Assembly (NCBI GenBank): GCA_965261925.1
Contig: OZ253486.1
Coordinates: 2,542,001-2,606,000 of the forward strand
Reading direction: 5' to 3'
From: Bin87 sp965261925
Lineage (GTDB): Bacteria > Chloroflexota > Dehalococcoidia > Lucifugimonadales > UBA3495
Length of the DNA: 64,000 bases
The notes under the pieces were generated by a model. It did no database searches. It had not been told where the DNA came from and saw only the letters and a list, made by a program, of their open reading frames with translations. Shown here piece after piece: positions 49,580 through 58,502 of this stretch. Both the position numbers and the translations under genes were made by a program. Numbering within the stretch: the stretch's first letter is position 1; every line of letters begins with the position of its first letter.

Positions 49580-49963
49580 TCAGTGCGGGTGCTGGGAGTA
49601 GTCCCACCCGTCAGGCAGGTACTCGATCCGAATGTCACTGCCCAGCATCAGGCAAGGCTCGCCCCATTGGCTGGCGGATCCGACATCCCAAGCGTCGGAG
49701 GCGTCAGCAGGCCGGAGGCGGATGCCGTCCTCGCCGCCGTAGATCAGCATGATAACGCCCTCGCCGGAGTCCTCGGACAGGGCGGCCATGGCGGGGCAGG
49801 GTTCGCCGTTTTCCCAACCGACCACGTCGCACCAGACGTCCTCGCCCATTGCGTCCGGAGCCAGGACCCGCACGATGGGCCGCGGGTCGGTCAGCAAATC
49901 GAAGACCCGATTGAGGTCCATGGGGCTGTTGCCGTCGGCGACTACTTCTACTTCGTAGAGCAT
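49580..49963 (-). CDS. Hypothetical acidic protein
   Basis: A 127-aa acidic protein beginning MLYEVEVVADGNSPMDLNRVF with LIYGGEDGIRLR and a C-terminus rich in D, W and G. There is no known motif and no signal peptide or membrane helix. It converges on the TIR-pentapeptide gene with a 12-base gap. A start at 49963 is plausible. I do not recognise a family. Confidence 0.5.
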   Translation of the reverse strand: MLYEVEVVADGNSPMDLNRVFDLLTDPRPIVRVLAPDAMGEDVWCDVVGWENGEPCPAMAALSEDSGEGVIMLIYGGEDGIRLRPADASDAWDVGSASQWGEPCLMLGSDIRIEYLPDGWDYSQHPH

Positions 49964-50084
49964 GGTTACGTCTCGGGAAGGGTCGACTGGGCCGCGAAAG
50001 CAAGCGGTCGGGGTTGTTCACCGGGTCTTTCGATTATTCGCAAATCGTTTGACCGCCGCGCCTGACTGTGCTCATAAGCCAAGG

Positions 50085-50145
50085 CTCGATGTTAGAGGGA
50101 TTCTCTGAATTCGTGCTTCCACAGGAATGACGGGACCGAAATAAG
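50085..50145. repeat. Single copy of a widespread PAKAGIQ-type repeat
   Basis: The reverse strand reads ccgtcattcctgtggaagca and then cgaattcagagaatccctc, matching the common dispersed repeat that is translated as VIPAKAGIQ in many bacterial genomes. Only one copy is seen in the window. The 313-base gap (49964-50276) otherwise holds no recognisable feature except possible promoter sequence for the M16 gene. Confidence 0.5.
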
Positions 50146-50276
50146 GAACGACGACGAAGAAATCTCGATAACAGAATGACGCTGGGTTGCTCGCGTCCGG
50201 GAACTCGAAGTAAACGCCGATGCTACAATGGCCCAGCCATCTCCATTCAAGCCGTTTGCGGCGAAAGGAAGCGCTC

Positions 50277-52934
50277 ATGTCAGGAATCGCTTTTGAGAAA
50301 CACACGCTGCCCAACGGCCTGGATGTCATTCTGCATCAAGACCGTTCGATCCCCGTGGCGGCGGTCAACGTCTGGTACCACGTGGGTTCCAAGGACGAGG
50401 AGATTGGCCGCACCGGCTTCGCGCATCTCTTCGAGCATATCATGTTCCGTGGGACGCGACACCACAAGTCCAGCCATTTCGAGCCGCTGCAAAAGATCGG
50501 GGCGACGCTGAACGGCTCGACCACCGGGGACCGGACGAATTACTGGGAGGACGTGCCCTCCAATTACCTGGAACTGGCGCTATGGCTGGAAGCGGATCGC
50601 ATGGGGTTCCTGTTGGACGCGCTGGACCAGGAAGGGTTCGATACCGAACGCGACGTGGTGAAAAACGAGCGGCGGCAGAGCTACGAAAACCGTCCCTATG
50701 GCATGGCGTCGTGGCACATGCAGCAATCGCTGTTCCCGCTTCCGCATCCCTACCATTGGATGACCATCGGTTCCCAAGAGGACCTGGACGCGGCGAGCCT
50801 GGACGACGTGAAGGATTTCTTCCGCCAGTATTACTCGCCGTCCAATGCCAGCCTGGCCATCGCCGGTGATATTGATACTGCCGCAGCGCTCGACCTGGCG
50901 CACCGCTACTTCTCGGACCTGAACCCCGGGCCAAGCGTCCGCCGCATCGACCGGGCCGATTCGCTGCTATCGGGCAGGGTGGACCTGGAAATGACCGACC
51001 GGGTCACGCTGCCCCGGATCTACGCGGCGTGGCTGGCTCCGGCCAACTTTTCGGGTCGCGACGACGCGGGGGACATTTTGCGCGCCATCCTGTCCGACGG
51101 GCAGAGCAGCCGGATGTACCGCACCCTGGTTTATGACAAGCAGATTGCCCAGTCCGCCTCGGTGGGCTACCACGCGGCGGAAATCGCCGGGCAGTTTCGC
51201 ATGGAGCTGACGCCCGCGGACGGGCACACGCTGGACGAAGTGGAGGCAGCGGCCGAGGCGGTGCTGGCCGGCATCGCGTATGAACCGCCGACGGAGGAGG
51301 AGTTCGAGCGGGCGGTCAACCGCATCGAGATGCAGCACCAACGGATGCTGTCGCGGGTCGGCGGTTTCGGCGGACGCGCGGATGCCCTGAATTACTTCAA
51401 CGTGTTCACCGGCGACCCGGGCGCTCTCAACCAGGCGATGGACAAATACCGCAGCGTCACGCGAGAAGACGTGCTGCAAGTGCACCACGAGATCATGGCA
51501 GCCGGACAGGTACGGATGCGGGTGTACCCGGAACGGGCGCTCAGCACCGCCACCGTTGCGCTGGATCGCACCCAGCAGCCGGCGGGAGGTCCGACGCCGG
51601 AGTTCGTCCCGCCAGTACCGGAGCGGGCTCGGCTGCCCAACGGAATGGAAGTCGCGGTCGTCACCAAAACGGGCACTCCGCTGGTGACCCTCTCGGTGTT
51701 GGCCCGGGCGGGAGCGATTGGGGATGACGCCGGGCTGCCGGGCCTGACGTCGTTCATGGCTGCCCTGATGGACGAGGGAACCACCAACCGGAGCAGCCAG
51801 GAAATCGCCGCCGCTTTCGAGCATATCGGGTCGCGACTTTCGGTCGAGGCACGCAAGGAGGTGACGCTGCTGACCGCGGAGACGCTGAACCGGCACTGGC
51901 GTCACGCCCTGGGGTTGGCCGCCGACGTGGCGCGCAACGCCAATTTTCCGGACCACGAACTGGACCGAGTGCGGCGCGAGCGCTTGACCGATTTGCGCCG
52001 GGCCCGGGACGACGCCGGGTTCGTGGCGGATTCGAACTATGGCGCACTGATTTTCGGACCGGAGTCGCCCTACGCGCATTCGAGCCTGGGCAATGAGGCC
52101 ACGGTGTCCGCAGCGCGGCGCGACGACCTGGTTGCGCGGTACGGCCAGGCGTTGCGACCGGACCGCCTGTGCCTGTTGGTGGCCGGGGACGTGAACCTTG
52201 AAGAGGCGGTGCGCGCAGCCGAAGAGTATTTCGGCGACTGGTCGTCGCGCGCAGACGGTATCGCAGATGTCGATGTCCCCGCCGGAACGACGGGCGGCGG
52301 CCCGCAACTGTTCCTCATCGACAAGCCGGCCGCTGCCCAGTCGGTGATCCGTGCCGGGATGCCGTTGGCGCAACGCAATCACCCGGATCACATGCCCCTG
52401 TCCGTGTTGAACTACGCTTTCGGCGGACAGTTTTCCGCTCGCCTCAACCAGAACCTGAGACAGGACAAGGGGTACTCCTATGGCTACAACTCGGGGATTT
52501 CCTGGTACAACGCGCCTTCGCTGCTTTCCGCCGGCGGGAGCGTCCAGACCGAGGTGACTCGGGAAGCGGTGATCGAAACGCTGCGGGAATTCGAGGACAT
52601 CAGCGGGGCACGTCCTCTGACCGTCGAAGAATTGGAAAACGCCCAGAACGGTTTGCGGCTGGGCTACCCATCCGGGTTCGAGCGGCCGGCCCAGTTGCTG
52701 GGCCAACTGGTACCGCTGGTCCAGTTCGACCTGCCATCGGACTACTTCCGGACCTTCGAGCAGCGTCTGGCCGGGGTAACCCTGGCCGACACCCACCGGG
52801 TGGGCGCGGAATACCTCGCGACGGAGCGGTTGCGAGTATTGGTGGTGGGAGACCGGGAGCGGGTCGAGGAGCCGCTGCGAGAGTTGGGTTACGAGTTGAC
52901 AGTGCTGGATACTGAGGGGGCAGTGGTGGGATAA
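50277..52934 (+). CDS. M16-family zinc metallopeptidase, two-lobed
   Basis: An 885-aa insulinase/pitrilysin-family protein with two M16 halves. The first half has the inverted zinc motif H-x2-E-H in FAHLFEHIMFRGT, with a downstream ligand Glu in ETERDVVKNERRQSYENRPYG (motif ENRPYG). The second half starts at about residue 460 (RLPNGMEVAVVTKTGTPLV) and lacks the zinc motif (GLTSFMAALMDEGT), as is usual for the structural partner lobe. AAGGAA precedes the ATG. It probably degrades peptides. Confidence 0.92.
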   Translation: MSGIAFEKHTLPNGLDVILHQDRSIPVAAVNVWYHVGSKDEEIGRTGFAHLFEHIMFRGTRHHKSSHFEPLQKIGATLNGSTTGDRTNYWEDVPSNYLELALWLEADRMGFLLDALDQEGFDTERDVVKNERRQSYENRPYGMASWHMQQSLFPLPHPYHWMTIGSQEDLDAASLDDVKDFFRQYYSPSNASLAIAGDIDTAAALDLAHRYFSDLNPGPSVRRIDRADSLLSGRVDLEMTDRVTLPRIYAAWLAPANFSGRDDAGDILRAILSDGQSSRMYRTLVYDKQIAQSASVGYHAAEIAGQFRMELTPADGHTLDEVEAAAEAVLAGIAYEPPTEEEFERAVNRIEMQHQRMLSRVGGFGGRADALNYFNVFTGDPGALNQAMDKYRSVTREDVLQVHHEIMAAGQVRMRVYPERALSTATVALDRTQQPAGGPTPEFVPPVPERARLPNGMEVAVVTKTGTPLVTLSVLARAGAIGDDAGLPGLTSFMAALMDEGTTNRSSQEIAAAFEHIGSRLSVEARKEVTLLTAETLNRHWRHALGLAADVARNANFPDHELDRVRRERLTDLRRARDDAGFVADSNYGALIFGPESPYAHSSLGNEATVSAARRDDLVARYGQALRPDRLCLLVAGDVNLEEAVRAAEEYFGDWSSRADGIADVDVPAGTTGGGPQLFLIDKPAAAQSVIRAGMPLAQRNHPDHMPLSVLNYAFGGQFSARLNQNLRQDKGYSYGYNSGISWYNAPSLLSAGGSVQTEVTREAVIETLREFEDISGARPLTVEELENAQNGLRLGYPSGFERPAQLLGQLVPLVQFDLPSDYFRTFEQRLAGVTLADTHRVGAEYLATERLRVLVVGDRERVEEPLRELGYELTVLDTEGAVVG

Positions 52935-52987
52935 AATGGACTTTACACTGCCACTCCCGTCGCTGAGGACCATGAAATGAATGAAAT

Positions 52988-53254
52988 ATGCCTTACGAAT
53001 GGGATGAGCAAAAACGCAGGGAGAACCGCGACAAACATGGGCTTGATTTCGCGGAAGTGGAAGAATCTTTTCAGTGGGCAACGGCGGTAAGCGAGCCGAG
53101 CCCGCGCGACGGTGAAATGCGTTGGCGCGCCATCGGCTATATTGGCACGCGCCTGCACACGGTCATTTATACGGTGAGGGGCGATAATACCCGTATCATC
53201 AGTCTGCGTCGGTCGGGTGCCACAGAGGTGATAACGTATGACGAAGGAACCTGA
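52988..53254 (+). CDS. brnT: BrnT-family ribonuclease toxin
   Basis: An 88-aa toxin of the BrnT family: YEWDEQKRRENRDKHGLDFAEVEESF (the conserved W-D-x-K and K-H-G region), then GYIGTRLHTVIYTVRG and RIISLRRS. It is the toxin half of a type II BrnTA system, a RelE-like RNase. Its stop overlaps the following antitoxin gene by 17 bases. The DNA starts 53 bases after the M16 gene. Confidence 0.88.
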   Translation: MPYEWDEQKRRENRDKHGLDFAEVEESFQWATAVSEPSPRDGEMRWRAIGYIGTRLHTVIYTVRGDNTRIISLRRSGATEVITYDEGT

Positions 53255-53624
53255 TTCGACTACCCAGCAGTTTAGTGAGCTGGTAGCAAGCGAACTGACC
53301 TTTTCCGAGATCGCTGCGGAGTATGGCGAAGAAATTGCTATCAACGTTGGCATCGCCAGGGATCCGGACAACCCGGAATGGACCGCCGAGACGTTGGCCC
53401 GGTCACGGCCAGCGATTGAGGTTCATCCCCATCTGGTGGCCCAGGATTTGCGTCGCCGGCGCCAGCAGGAAGGACTGAACAAATGGGAGGTCAGCGTTGA
53501 GCTCGATATTGAACTGCTGGCCCATTTTTTGGAAGGCGGGCCGGGTTGGCAGGGCCGGATCAATGATGCTTTGCGACAGGCTGTAAATGAGACAGCCGAG
53601 GGTAGCCCGTTACCCCGCGAATAA
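53238..53624 (+). CDS. BrnA-like antitoxin
   Basis: A 128-aa protein overlapping brnT. The C-terminal part has the BrnA/CopG-like pattern WEVSVELDIELLAHFLEGGPGWQGRINDALRQAV, a ribbon-helix-helix DNA-binding domain that usually represses the operon. The N-terminal roughly 80 residues (SELTFSEIAAEYGEEIAINVG) are longer than in typical BrnA and are unassigned. It is tentatively the antitoxin partner of BrnT. Confidence 0.75.
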   Translation: MTKEPDSTTQQFSELVASELTFSEIAAEYGEEIAINVGIARDPDNPEWTAETLARSRPAIEVHPHLVAQDLRRRRQQEGLNKWEVSVELDIELLAHFLEGGPGWQGRINDALRQAVNETAEGSPLPRE

Positions 53625-53684
53625 GGCGATGCCGGATAAAGTATCTCAAGCGTACCCTGTGCTCCTGTACGGAGTTGACCAAAT

Positions 53685-54296
53685 ATGCAGAACGCACGCA
53701 TCGTCCACTACGCCACGGGACAACACACAACAGCGTGCGGCCGGTCGGGCCAGCAGACGGCAAGGTCCGTTATTAACTGGCGTTTGGTCACCTGCCAGGA
53801 TTGTCTAGCATACCGGACCAATCGACGGAGGATACAGATTATCGGGGGCACCGTAGCATTCTCTGTGCTGTTGCTGATGGTTGGCATATTCGGGTATGCC
53901 GCTATAGCCGGGGATGGTGACGGACGTAAGATGGCGCAGGCGGAGATTGGCCAGACCATAATTGCGGAGGGAATTCAAGCGACGCTTCAATCTATGAGCC
54001 AAACCCGCGAATATCCTACTCGTCAGGCCATGCGAGCCACCCAAACGGTTGTGGCCGCAACCACCATCCCGCAGACCCGCCACGCCCTCACTGTCAGCCA
54101 GACGCGAGCTGCCTCCCAAGCGACCCAAACCGCCAGGAACGCGCCAGCTCCTTACTCCATCAAGGTTCGAGGAACCGAGGTGGTTTGTCGGGAAATCGCC
54201 TACGAGTATGTCTATATGGCGGACTTGGGAAAGATCGCCGCATTGCAGCACGTAGCCAACGCCATAACCCTTCGCAGCAATAACTCAACGGCTTAA
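53685..54296 (+). CDS. Single-helix membrane protein with N-terminal zinc-ribbon-like cysteines
   Basis: A 203-aa protein: HYATGQHTTACGR and LVTCQDCLAYR give a possible zinc-binding C/C-x2-C set, then a hydrophobic helix (IIGGTVAFSVLLLMVGIFGYAAIAG) and a long Q/T/A/R-rich region of near-repeats (TRQAMRATQTVVAATT). The C-terminal piece (VRGTEVVCREIAYEYVYM) could form a small domain. I do not recognise the function. It follows brnTA at about 60 bases, so it may be part of the same accessory block. Confidence 0.5.
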   Translation: MQNARIVHYATGQHTTACGRSGQQTARSVINWRLVTCQDCLAYRTNRRRIQIIGGTVAFSVLLLMVGIFGYAAIAGDGDGRKMAQAEIGQTIIAEGIQATLQSMSQTREYPTRQAMRATQTVVAATTIPQTRHALTVSQTRAASQATQTARNAPAPYSIKVRGTEVVCREIAYEYVYMADLGKIAALQHVANAITLRSNNSTA

Positions 54297-54496
54297 TTCA
54301 GCGCCAACGACGCCGAGAATGCTCTGGTTGATTGCAAATGCTTCTCGCCGCGCAATTGCAAACCGATCCGTTAATGAAGCCCCTCGCATTACGGCAAACG
54401 ACATCATGTAGTCCTGCTGAACATTGGCGGTATGCGCCATCCGGTTCGCGGTTGCGTATACGCCAATGCTGTTCACACAAGCGGGACCGTCAACTT

Positions 54497-55225
54497 TCAC
54501 CCCAGCGCGGCTCGCTGCGCCGCGAATAGAGGTTCGAGGCCCTGGGCTGCCAGCGACAGGACTTCGCCGACCCGTTGGCGCGGGAAGGGATTGCCCTCGG
54601 CGGTGCCCTGGAATTCGACCACCGAACCAGCGTCGGTCATGACGATGTTGAAGTCCGCATCGGCGGTGGAATCTTCCGAGTAATCCAGGTCGAGCAACAG
54701 GTTGTCGTTTGACAGGCCGACGCTGATTGCGGCGATGGAGCAGACCAGCGGGATAGAGTCCAGCTTTTGCGCTGACACCAGCGATTCCAGGGCCAGTTGC
54801 AGCGCGACAAACGCGCCGGTGATCGCGGCGGTACGAGTGCCGCCATCGGCCTGGAGCACGTCGCAGTCCAAGTAGACAGCCCGCTCGCCCAAGGCTTTCA
54901 GGTCGGTGGCGGCCCGCAACGAGCGGCCGATCAGGCGCTGGATTTCCTGGGACCGGCTGGCGGTGCGACCGGAATCACGGTCGCGGGACCGGCGCGAGGA
55001 TGTCGCGCGGGGGAGCATATCGTATTCGGCGGTCACCCACCCCGAGCCGCGGCCCTGCATCCACCGGGGGACCTGTTCCTCCACCGACGCGGCACAGAGG
55101 ACCGTCGTGTTGCCCATTTCGATCATGGCGGAACCTTCGGCGAAGGGCTGGCATCCGGGCGTGATGCGTACACTGCGGGCCTGGTCCCATCGCCGTCCAT
55201 CGGCGCGTATGAGGTCAATATTCAT
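54497..55225 (-). CDS. rph: Ribonuclease PH
   Basis: Phosphorolytic 3'-5' exoribonuclease that matures tRNA 3' ends. The 242-aa length is normal. Segments are RADGRRWDQARSVRITPG, GSAMIEMGNTTVLCAASVE, GWVTAEYDMLPRAT, SQEIQRLIGRSLRAATDL, LDCDVLQADGGTRTAAITGA, and the C-terminal VMTDAGSVVEFQGTAEG. The start is ATG at 55225, from MNIDLIRAD; the much longer upstream frame is not coding. It is on the opposite strand to the membrane-protein gene at 55343. Confidence 0.94.
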   Translation of the reverse strand: MNIDLIRADGRRWDQARSVRITPGCQPFAEGSAMIEMGNTTVLCAASVEEQVPRWMQGRGSGWVTAEYDMLPRATSSRRSRDRDSGRTASRSQEIQRLIGRSLRAATDLKALGERAVYLDCDVLQADGGTRTAAITGAFVALQLALESLVSAQKLDSIPLVCSIAAISVGLSNDNLLLDLDYSEDSTADADFNIVMTDAGSVVEFQGTAEGNPFPRQRVGEVLSLAAQGLEPLFAAQRAALG

Positions 55226-55342
55226 GCTAGGTGTGTCCTGGTTGGAGTGCATGTCATTTTGCCACAACCAACGGCGCACGACGGTTGATTGAGGAGCGGG
55301 ATTTCGGTTGCATCGCCGCCAGTGAAGGCGCACAATCGGCCC

Positions 55343-55690
55343 GTGATTTTCGGACTTTTCGACTCGCCGTGGCATTTGCTGGGCCTCGCTGGCTGGTGTT
55401 TTCTGATGGGCTGGGGCTTTCGCATTGGCCTGTTGCGAATGGCGCTCTCGCTGACCGCGCTGGCGGTTTTGGTTGGGCTGGCGTGGTTGTTCAAAGACGC
55501 CGCAACTCCGGCCCTCGTGTACGGACCGCTGGTGTTCGTCGGCGTAATCACCGTAATCAGCGTTGGAATCTTCGGTCGCCACCTGGAGCAGCAGTTCGGC
55601 TACGGGTCCACAGCGGTCAGGGTGAACCACGCCGGCGGGATGCTGCTCGGATTGCTCATAGGGGCAGCGGTTTGGGTTTTTGCATTGTGA
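55343..55690 (+). CDS. Small membrane protein, unknown
   Basis: A 115-aa protein with three or four hydrophobic segments (LLGLAGWCFLMGWGFRIGLLR, LTALAVLVGLAWLF, LVYGPLVFVGVITVISVGIF, GGMLLGLLIGAAVWVFAL). It starts at GTG 55343, or possibly further upstream at 55289. The last helix pattern (VNHAGGMLLGLLIGA) is somewhat like CvpA-type proteins, but I would not assign it. It lies 129 bases upstream of glmU. Confidence 0.5.
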   Translation: MIFGLFDSPWHLLGLAGWCFLMGWGFRIGLLRMALSLTALAVLVGLAWLFKDAATPALVYGPLVFVGVITVISVGIFGRHLEQQFGYGSTAVRVNHAGGMLLGLLIGAAVWVFAL

Positions 55691-55764
55691 AGTGGGTTCC
55701 CAATCCCCAGGCTTGCCGCCGAATAACCTGGCGGGAAGTGCAATCCGGGCCGGCAATGCGCCGC

Positions 55765-55773
55765 TGCTATAAT
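55765..55773 (+). promoter_or_regulatory. Extended -10 promoter upstream of glmU
   Basis: TGCTATAAT, with a perfect TATAAT at 55768-55773 preceded by TGC, lies 46 bases before the glmU ATG. No strong -35 is visible. Confidence 0.55.
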
Positions 55774-55819
55774 CCTGCCAACCGTGAGTGCAGAAAATCG
55801 ACGAACGCGAGGCAGGGGT

Positions 55820-57220
55820 ATGAATGCGACCAACTCCGACAGCGACGCCGTGGGAATAGTGTTGGCAGCGGGGCGCGGGTCCAGGATGCGTTCGCGGATT
55901 CCAAAACCGCTGCACACCCTGGCGGGCCGGGAGCTCATACGTTATCCCATAGAGGCATTGAAGGCGTGCGGCGTCTCCCGGATCGTGGTGGTCGCATCTC
56001 CTGACAACAGGGATGCGATGGTTCGCGTCCTGGGGGATGAGGTTGTCTGCGCCGTGCAGGGCTCGCCGGATGGGACGGCTGACGCTGTAGCCTGCGGCCT
56101 GAAAGCTCTCCCCGTTGTCCCGCGGATGGTTGTTGTCCTGGCGGGTGACACGCCGTTGGTGAGGCCCGAATCAATGCTGAAATTGATGGAGGACCATCAA
56201 ACTGATCCCCATCGTCGGATGACCATCCTGTCCGCCGCCGACGCTTTCGGCCCCGACCTGGGGCACATCAGGAGGGCGGGTGGTGGCGCGACAGGCGGAA
56301 CGGGCATGGTGTTGGGGATAGAGGAAGCCGCAGATCGGGCTGAAATCTGCTACGGTCCCGCCGAGGTCAACACCGGGGTTTACTGCTTCGACGGGCCTTG
56401 GCTGGACAACTGCCTCGGCGCAGTGCCGACCTCTGCTGCTGGCGAACGCTACCTGACTTCGTTGGCGGCCATGGCGTTGGATGCCGGAGATGCGGTGGAA
56501 GCCGCGCCGATTGCCCTTGCCGACGAGGCGATGGGGGTGAACGACCGGGAGCAATTGGCCGCTGCCGGGGCGGTTCTGCGGGATCGGATCAACCGTTTCT
56601 GGATGTCTGAAGGGGTCACACTGGTGGACCCGGCTACAACCTACATCGACGTCGATGTGGCAATCGGCCAGGACACGGTTGTCCAACCGAACACGATGCT
56701 CATTGGGAACGCGACCGTAGGTGAGGAATGCGAAATTGGTCCCAACTCCAGCATTCGTGCCTCCGTGGTCGGCGACCGCTGCCGCGTGGTGGCGTCAACC
56801 ATCGAGGAATCGCGAGTCGAGGATGATGTGGAAATCGGGCCATACAGCCACCTGCGTCCGGGAGCGCTGATCGAGGCGGGCGTGCACCTGGGCAACTATG
56901 TCGAGGTCAAGAACAGCCGCGTTGGGTCCGGCGCCGCCGCCGGGCACTTCTGCTATCTGGGTGACGCGGACATTGGCGCCGACGCGAATATCGGCGCCGG
57001 CACCATCACCTGCAATTACGACGGGGTGGACAAGTACCGGACGATTATCGGTCGAGGCGCATTCATCGGGAGCGACACGATGCTGGTGGCGCCGGTGACC
57101 GTGGGCGAAAACGCCGCGACCGGCGCCGGGGCGGTGGTTACCCGTGATGTGCCGCAGGGTAGACGCGCCGTCGGCGTTCCTGCTAGACTTCTACCGCAAC
57201 AAGAAAGCGGGAGCGACTGA
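55820..57220 (+). CDS. glmU: Bifunctional GlmU (N-acetylglucosamine-1-P uridyltransferase / glucosamine-1-P acetyltransferase)
   Basis: Makes UDP-N-acetylglucosamine for cell-wall precursors. The 466-aa length is normal. The uridyltransferase part has GIVLAAGRGSRMRSRIPKPLH, VQGSPDGTADAV, LAGDTPLVRPE and EVNTGVYCFDG. The acetyltransferase part has left-handed beta-helix hexapeptides from about residue 265 (YIDVDVAIGQDTVVQPN), YVEVKNSRVGSG, the catalytic His in GHFCYLGDADIG, and GTITCNYDGVDKYRT. The ATG at 55820 has a GAGGCAGGGG ribosome site. Confidence 0.96.
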   Translation: MNATNSDSDAVGIVLAAGRGSRMRSRIPKPLHTLAGRELIRYPIEALKACGVSRIVVVASPDNRDAMVRVLGDEVVCAVQGSPDGTADAVACGLKALPVVPRMVVVLAGDTPLVRPESMLKLMEDHQTDPHRRMTILSAADAFGPDLGHIRRAGGGATGGTGMVLGIEEAADRAEICYGPAEVNTGVYCFDGPWLDNCLGAVPTSAAGERYLTSLAAMALDAGDAVEAAPIALADEAMGVNDREQLAAAGAVLRDRINRFWMSEGVTLVDPATTYIDVDVAIGQDTVVQPNTMLIGNATVGEECEIGPNSSIRASVVGDRCRVVASTIEESRVEDDVEIGPYSHLRPGALIEAGVHLGNYVEVKNSRVGSGAAAGHFCYLGDADIGADANIGAGTITCNYDGVDKYRTIIGRGAFIGSDTMLVAPVTVGENAATGAGAVVTRDVPQGRRAVGVPARLLPQQESGSD

Positions 57221-57246
57221 CCCGCTCTCGGCGCCGCGAGTGCCGG

Positions 57247-58476
57247 TTGAGGGCCACTGGCTTGGATACTGATAGTAGCTTACCTCCGTTATTATTCCTG
57301 GCAGCTTCGCTGCTGATTTTTGCTTGGGCCAGCGTCGCGGCAGCGTCCCGACGAGAGAGCCAAGCCTCGACCGTCTTTTTGACCCGACGGACGTCGCCGG
57401 CGGTCGGAATCCTGTTGGCCGCCGCCGCTGCCACCGCCGGCGGCTCCGCATTGGCGATTGCGTATCAGTTGGCCAACGGGTTATTGGCCGTGATCGCCCT
57501 GGCTTTGGCAATGCTGGCGACATCCGGGGTGTTGGCGTGTGTTTACCTGGGCGCGCAGTTTTGGGCCCGGCAGTCCCCACGAGTGGCGCGCCGGGTGGCA
57601 GATCCCAGGCGTTGGACGGGGGATCGAAATTGGGTGGGTTCCGAGGGCGGCGCGAGCCTGCCGATAGCGGTTGACGGCGGCCCTGACGGGGACCCGGAGA
57701 ACGGTCATGCCGACGGGTCGACGCTAACGCCCGCGGAGTTGATGAACCTGGACCGCAATGACATCGACATGGTCCGGTCCATCAGCCACATGGACGATCT
57801 TGACGTTCAGGACATCATGGTGCCGAGGCTGGACGTCCAGGCGGTGGAAGTGACAACCCGGATGGATGATCTGGTGCAGATGCTGGTCAGCACCAGGCAC
57901 ACCCGGGTTCCGGTTTACCGCGACACGATGGACAACGTGGTGGGGATCATCCACATCAGCGACGTACTGCAGGCGGTTGCGAACGGCACAACGGAAACCC
58001 AGGTTGACGCCATGATGCGTGAACCCGAGTTCGTGGTGGAAAACATGGCCGTCGACGATCTGCTGCACCTGATGAGGTCAAAATCGTTGCAGATGGCGAT
58101 CGTGGTGGACGAGTACGGCGGAGTAGAGGGGATCGTCACGCTGGAAGACGTGCTGGAAGAAATCGTGGGCGAGATTGACGACGAGTTCGATGACGCCGTG
58201 GCTGAAGAACTGGAACCAGCGGCTGACGGATCCTGGCTGGTTAATGCGACGACCCCGGTGGAAGACGTGTCGCGCGTTGTCGGGTTGGAACTGGATCACG
58301 GCGAAGTCAATACCATCGGCGGCTATGTGTATACGCGGTTGGGACGTATGCCGGCCGTTGGAGACGTAGTCCTTTCGGATCAGACTTCCATAGAAGTCAC
58401 GCAGGTACGGGGGCGCCGTATATACCAACTGCGGCTGGTACCCGCAGCCGCAGAGAAACCAAGCAAAACCGGATAG
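57247..58476 (+). CDS. CBS-domain CorC/CNNM-like membrane protein
   Basis: A 409-aa hemolysin-C/CNNM-family protein. There are three or four N-terminal hydrophobic helices (residues about 10-120). Then comes HMDDLDVQDIMVPRLDVQAV starting a CBS pair (TRHTRVPVYRDTMDNVVGIIHISDVL; SLQMAIVVDEYGGVEGIVTLEDVLEEIVGEI), and a CorC_HlyC transporter-associated domain at the end (EVNTIGGYVYTRLGRMP). Members are linked to magnesium or cobalt export. The start (TTG 57247) is uncertain. It follows glmU by 26 bases. Confidence 0.88.
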   Translation: MRATGLDTDSSLPPLLFLAASLLIFAWASVAAASRRESQASTVFLTRRTSPAVGILLAAAAATAGGSALAIAYQLANGLLAVIALALAMLATSGVLACVYLGAQFWARQSPRVARRVADPRRWTGDRNWVGSEGGASLPIAVDGGPDGDPENGHADGSTLTPAELMNLDRNDIDMVRSISHMDDLDVQDIMVPRLDVQAVEVTTRMDDLVQMLVSTRHTRVPVYRDTMDNVVGIIHISDVLQAVANGTTETQVDAMMREPEFVVENMAVDDLLHLMRSKSLQMAIVVDEYGGVEGIVTLEDVLEEIVGEIDDEFDDAVAEELEPAADGSWLVNATTPVEDVSRVVGLELDHGEVNTIGGYVYTRLGRMPAVGDVVLSDQTSIEVTQVRGRRIYQLRLVPAAAEKPSKTG

Positions 58477-58502
58477 CCCGCCGGCCCGGTCGCGTCGGGA
58501 GC

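Noticed and set aside
50967..53081. A long minus-strand open frame of about 700 codons opposite the M16 protease and brnT genes
   Set aside because: It is antisense to well-supported genes and shows no recognisable domain.
54497..55915. Extension of ribonuclease PH to a 472-residue fusion
   Set aside because: The extra N-terminal sequence is low-complexity, overlaps the opposite-strand gene, and the standard RNase PH N-terminus begins at 55225.
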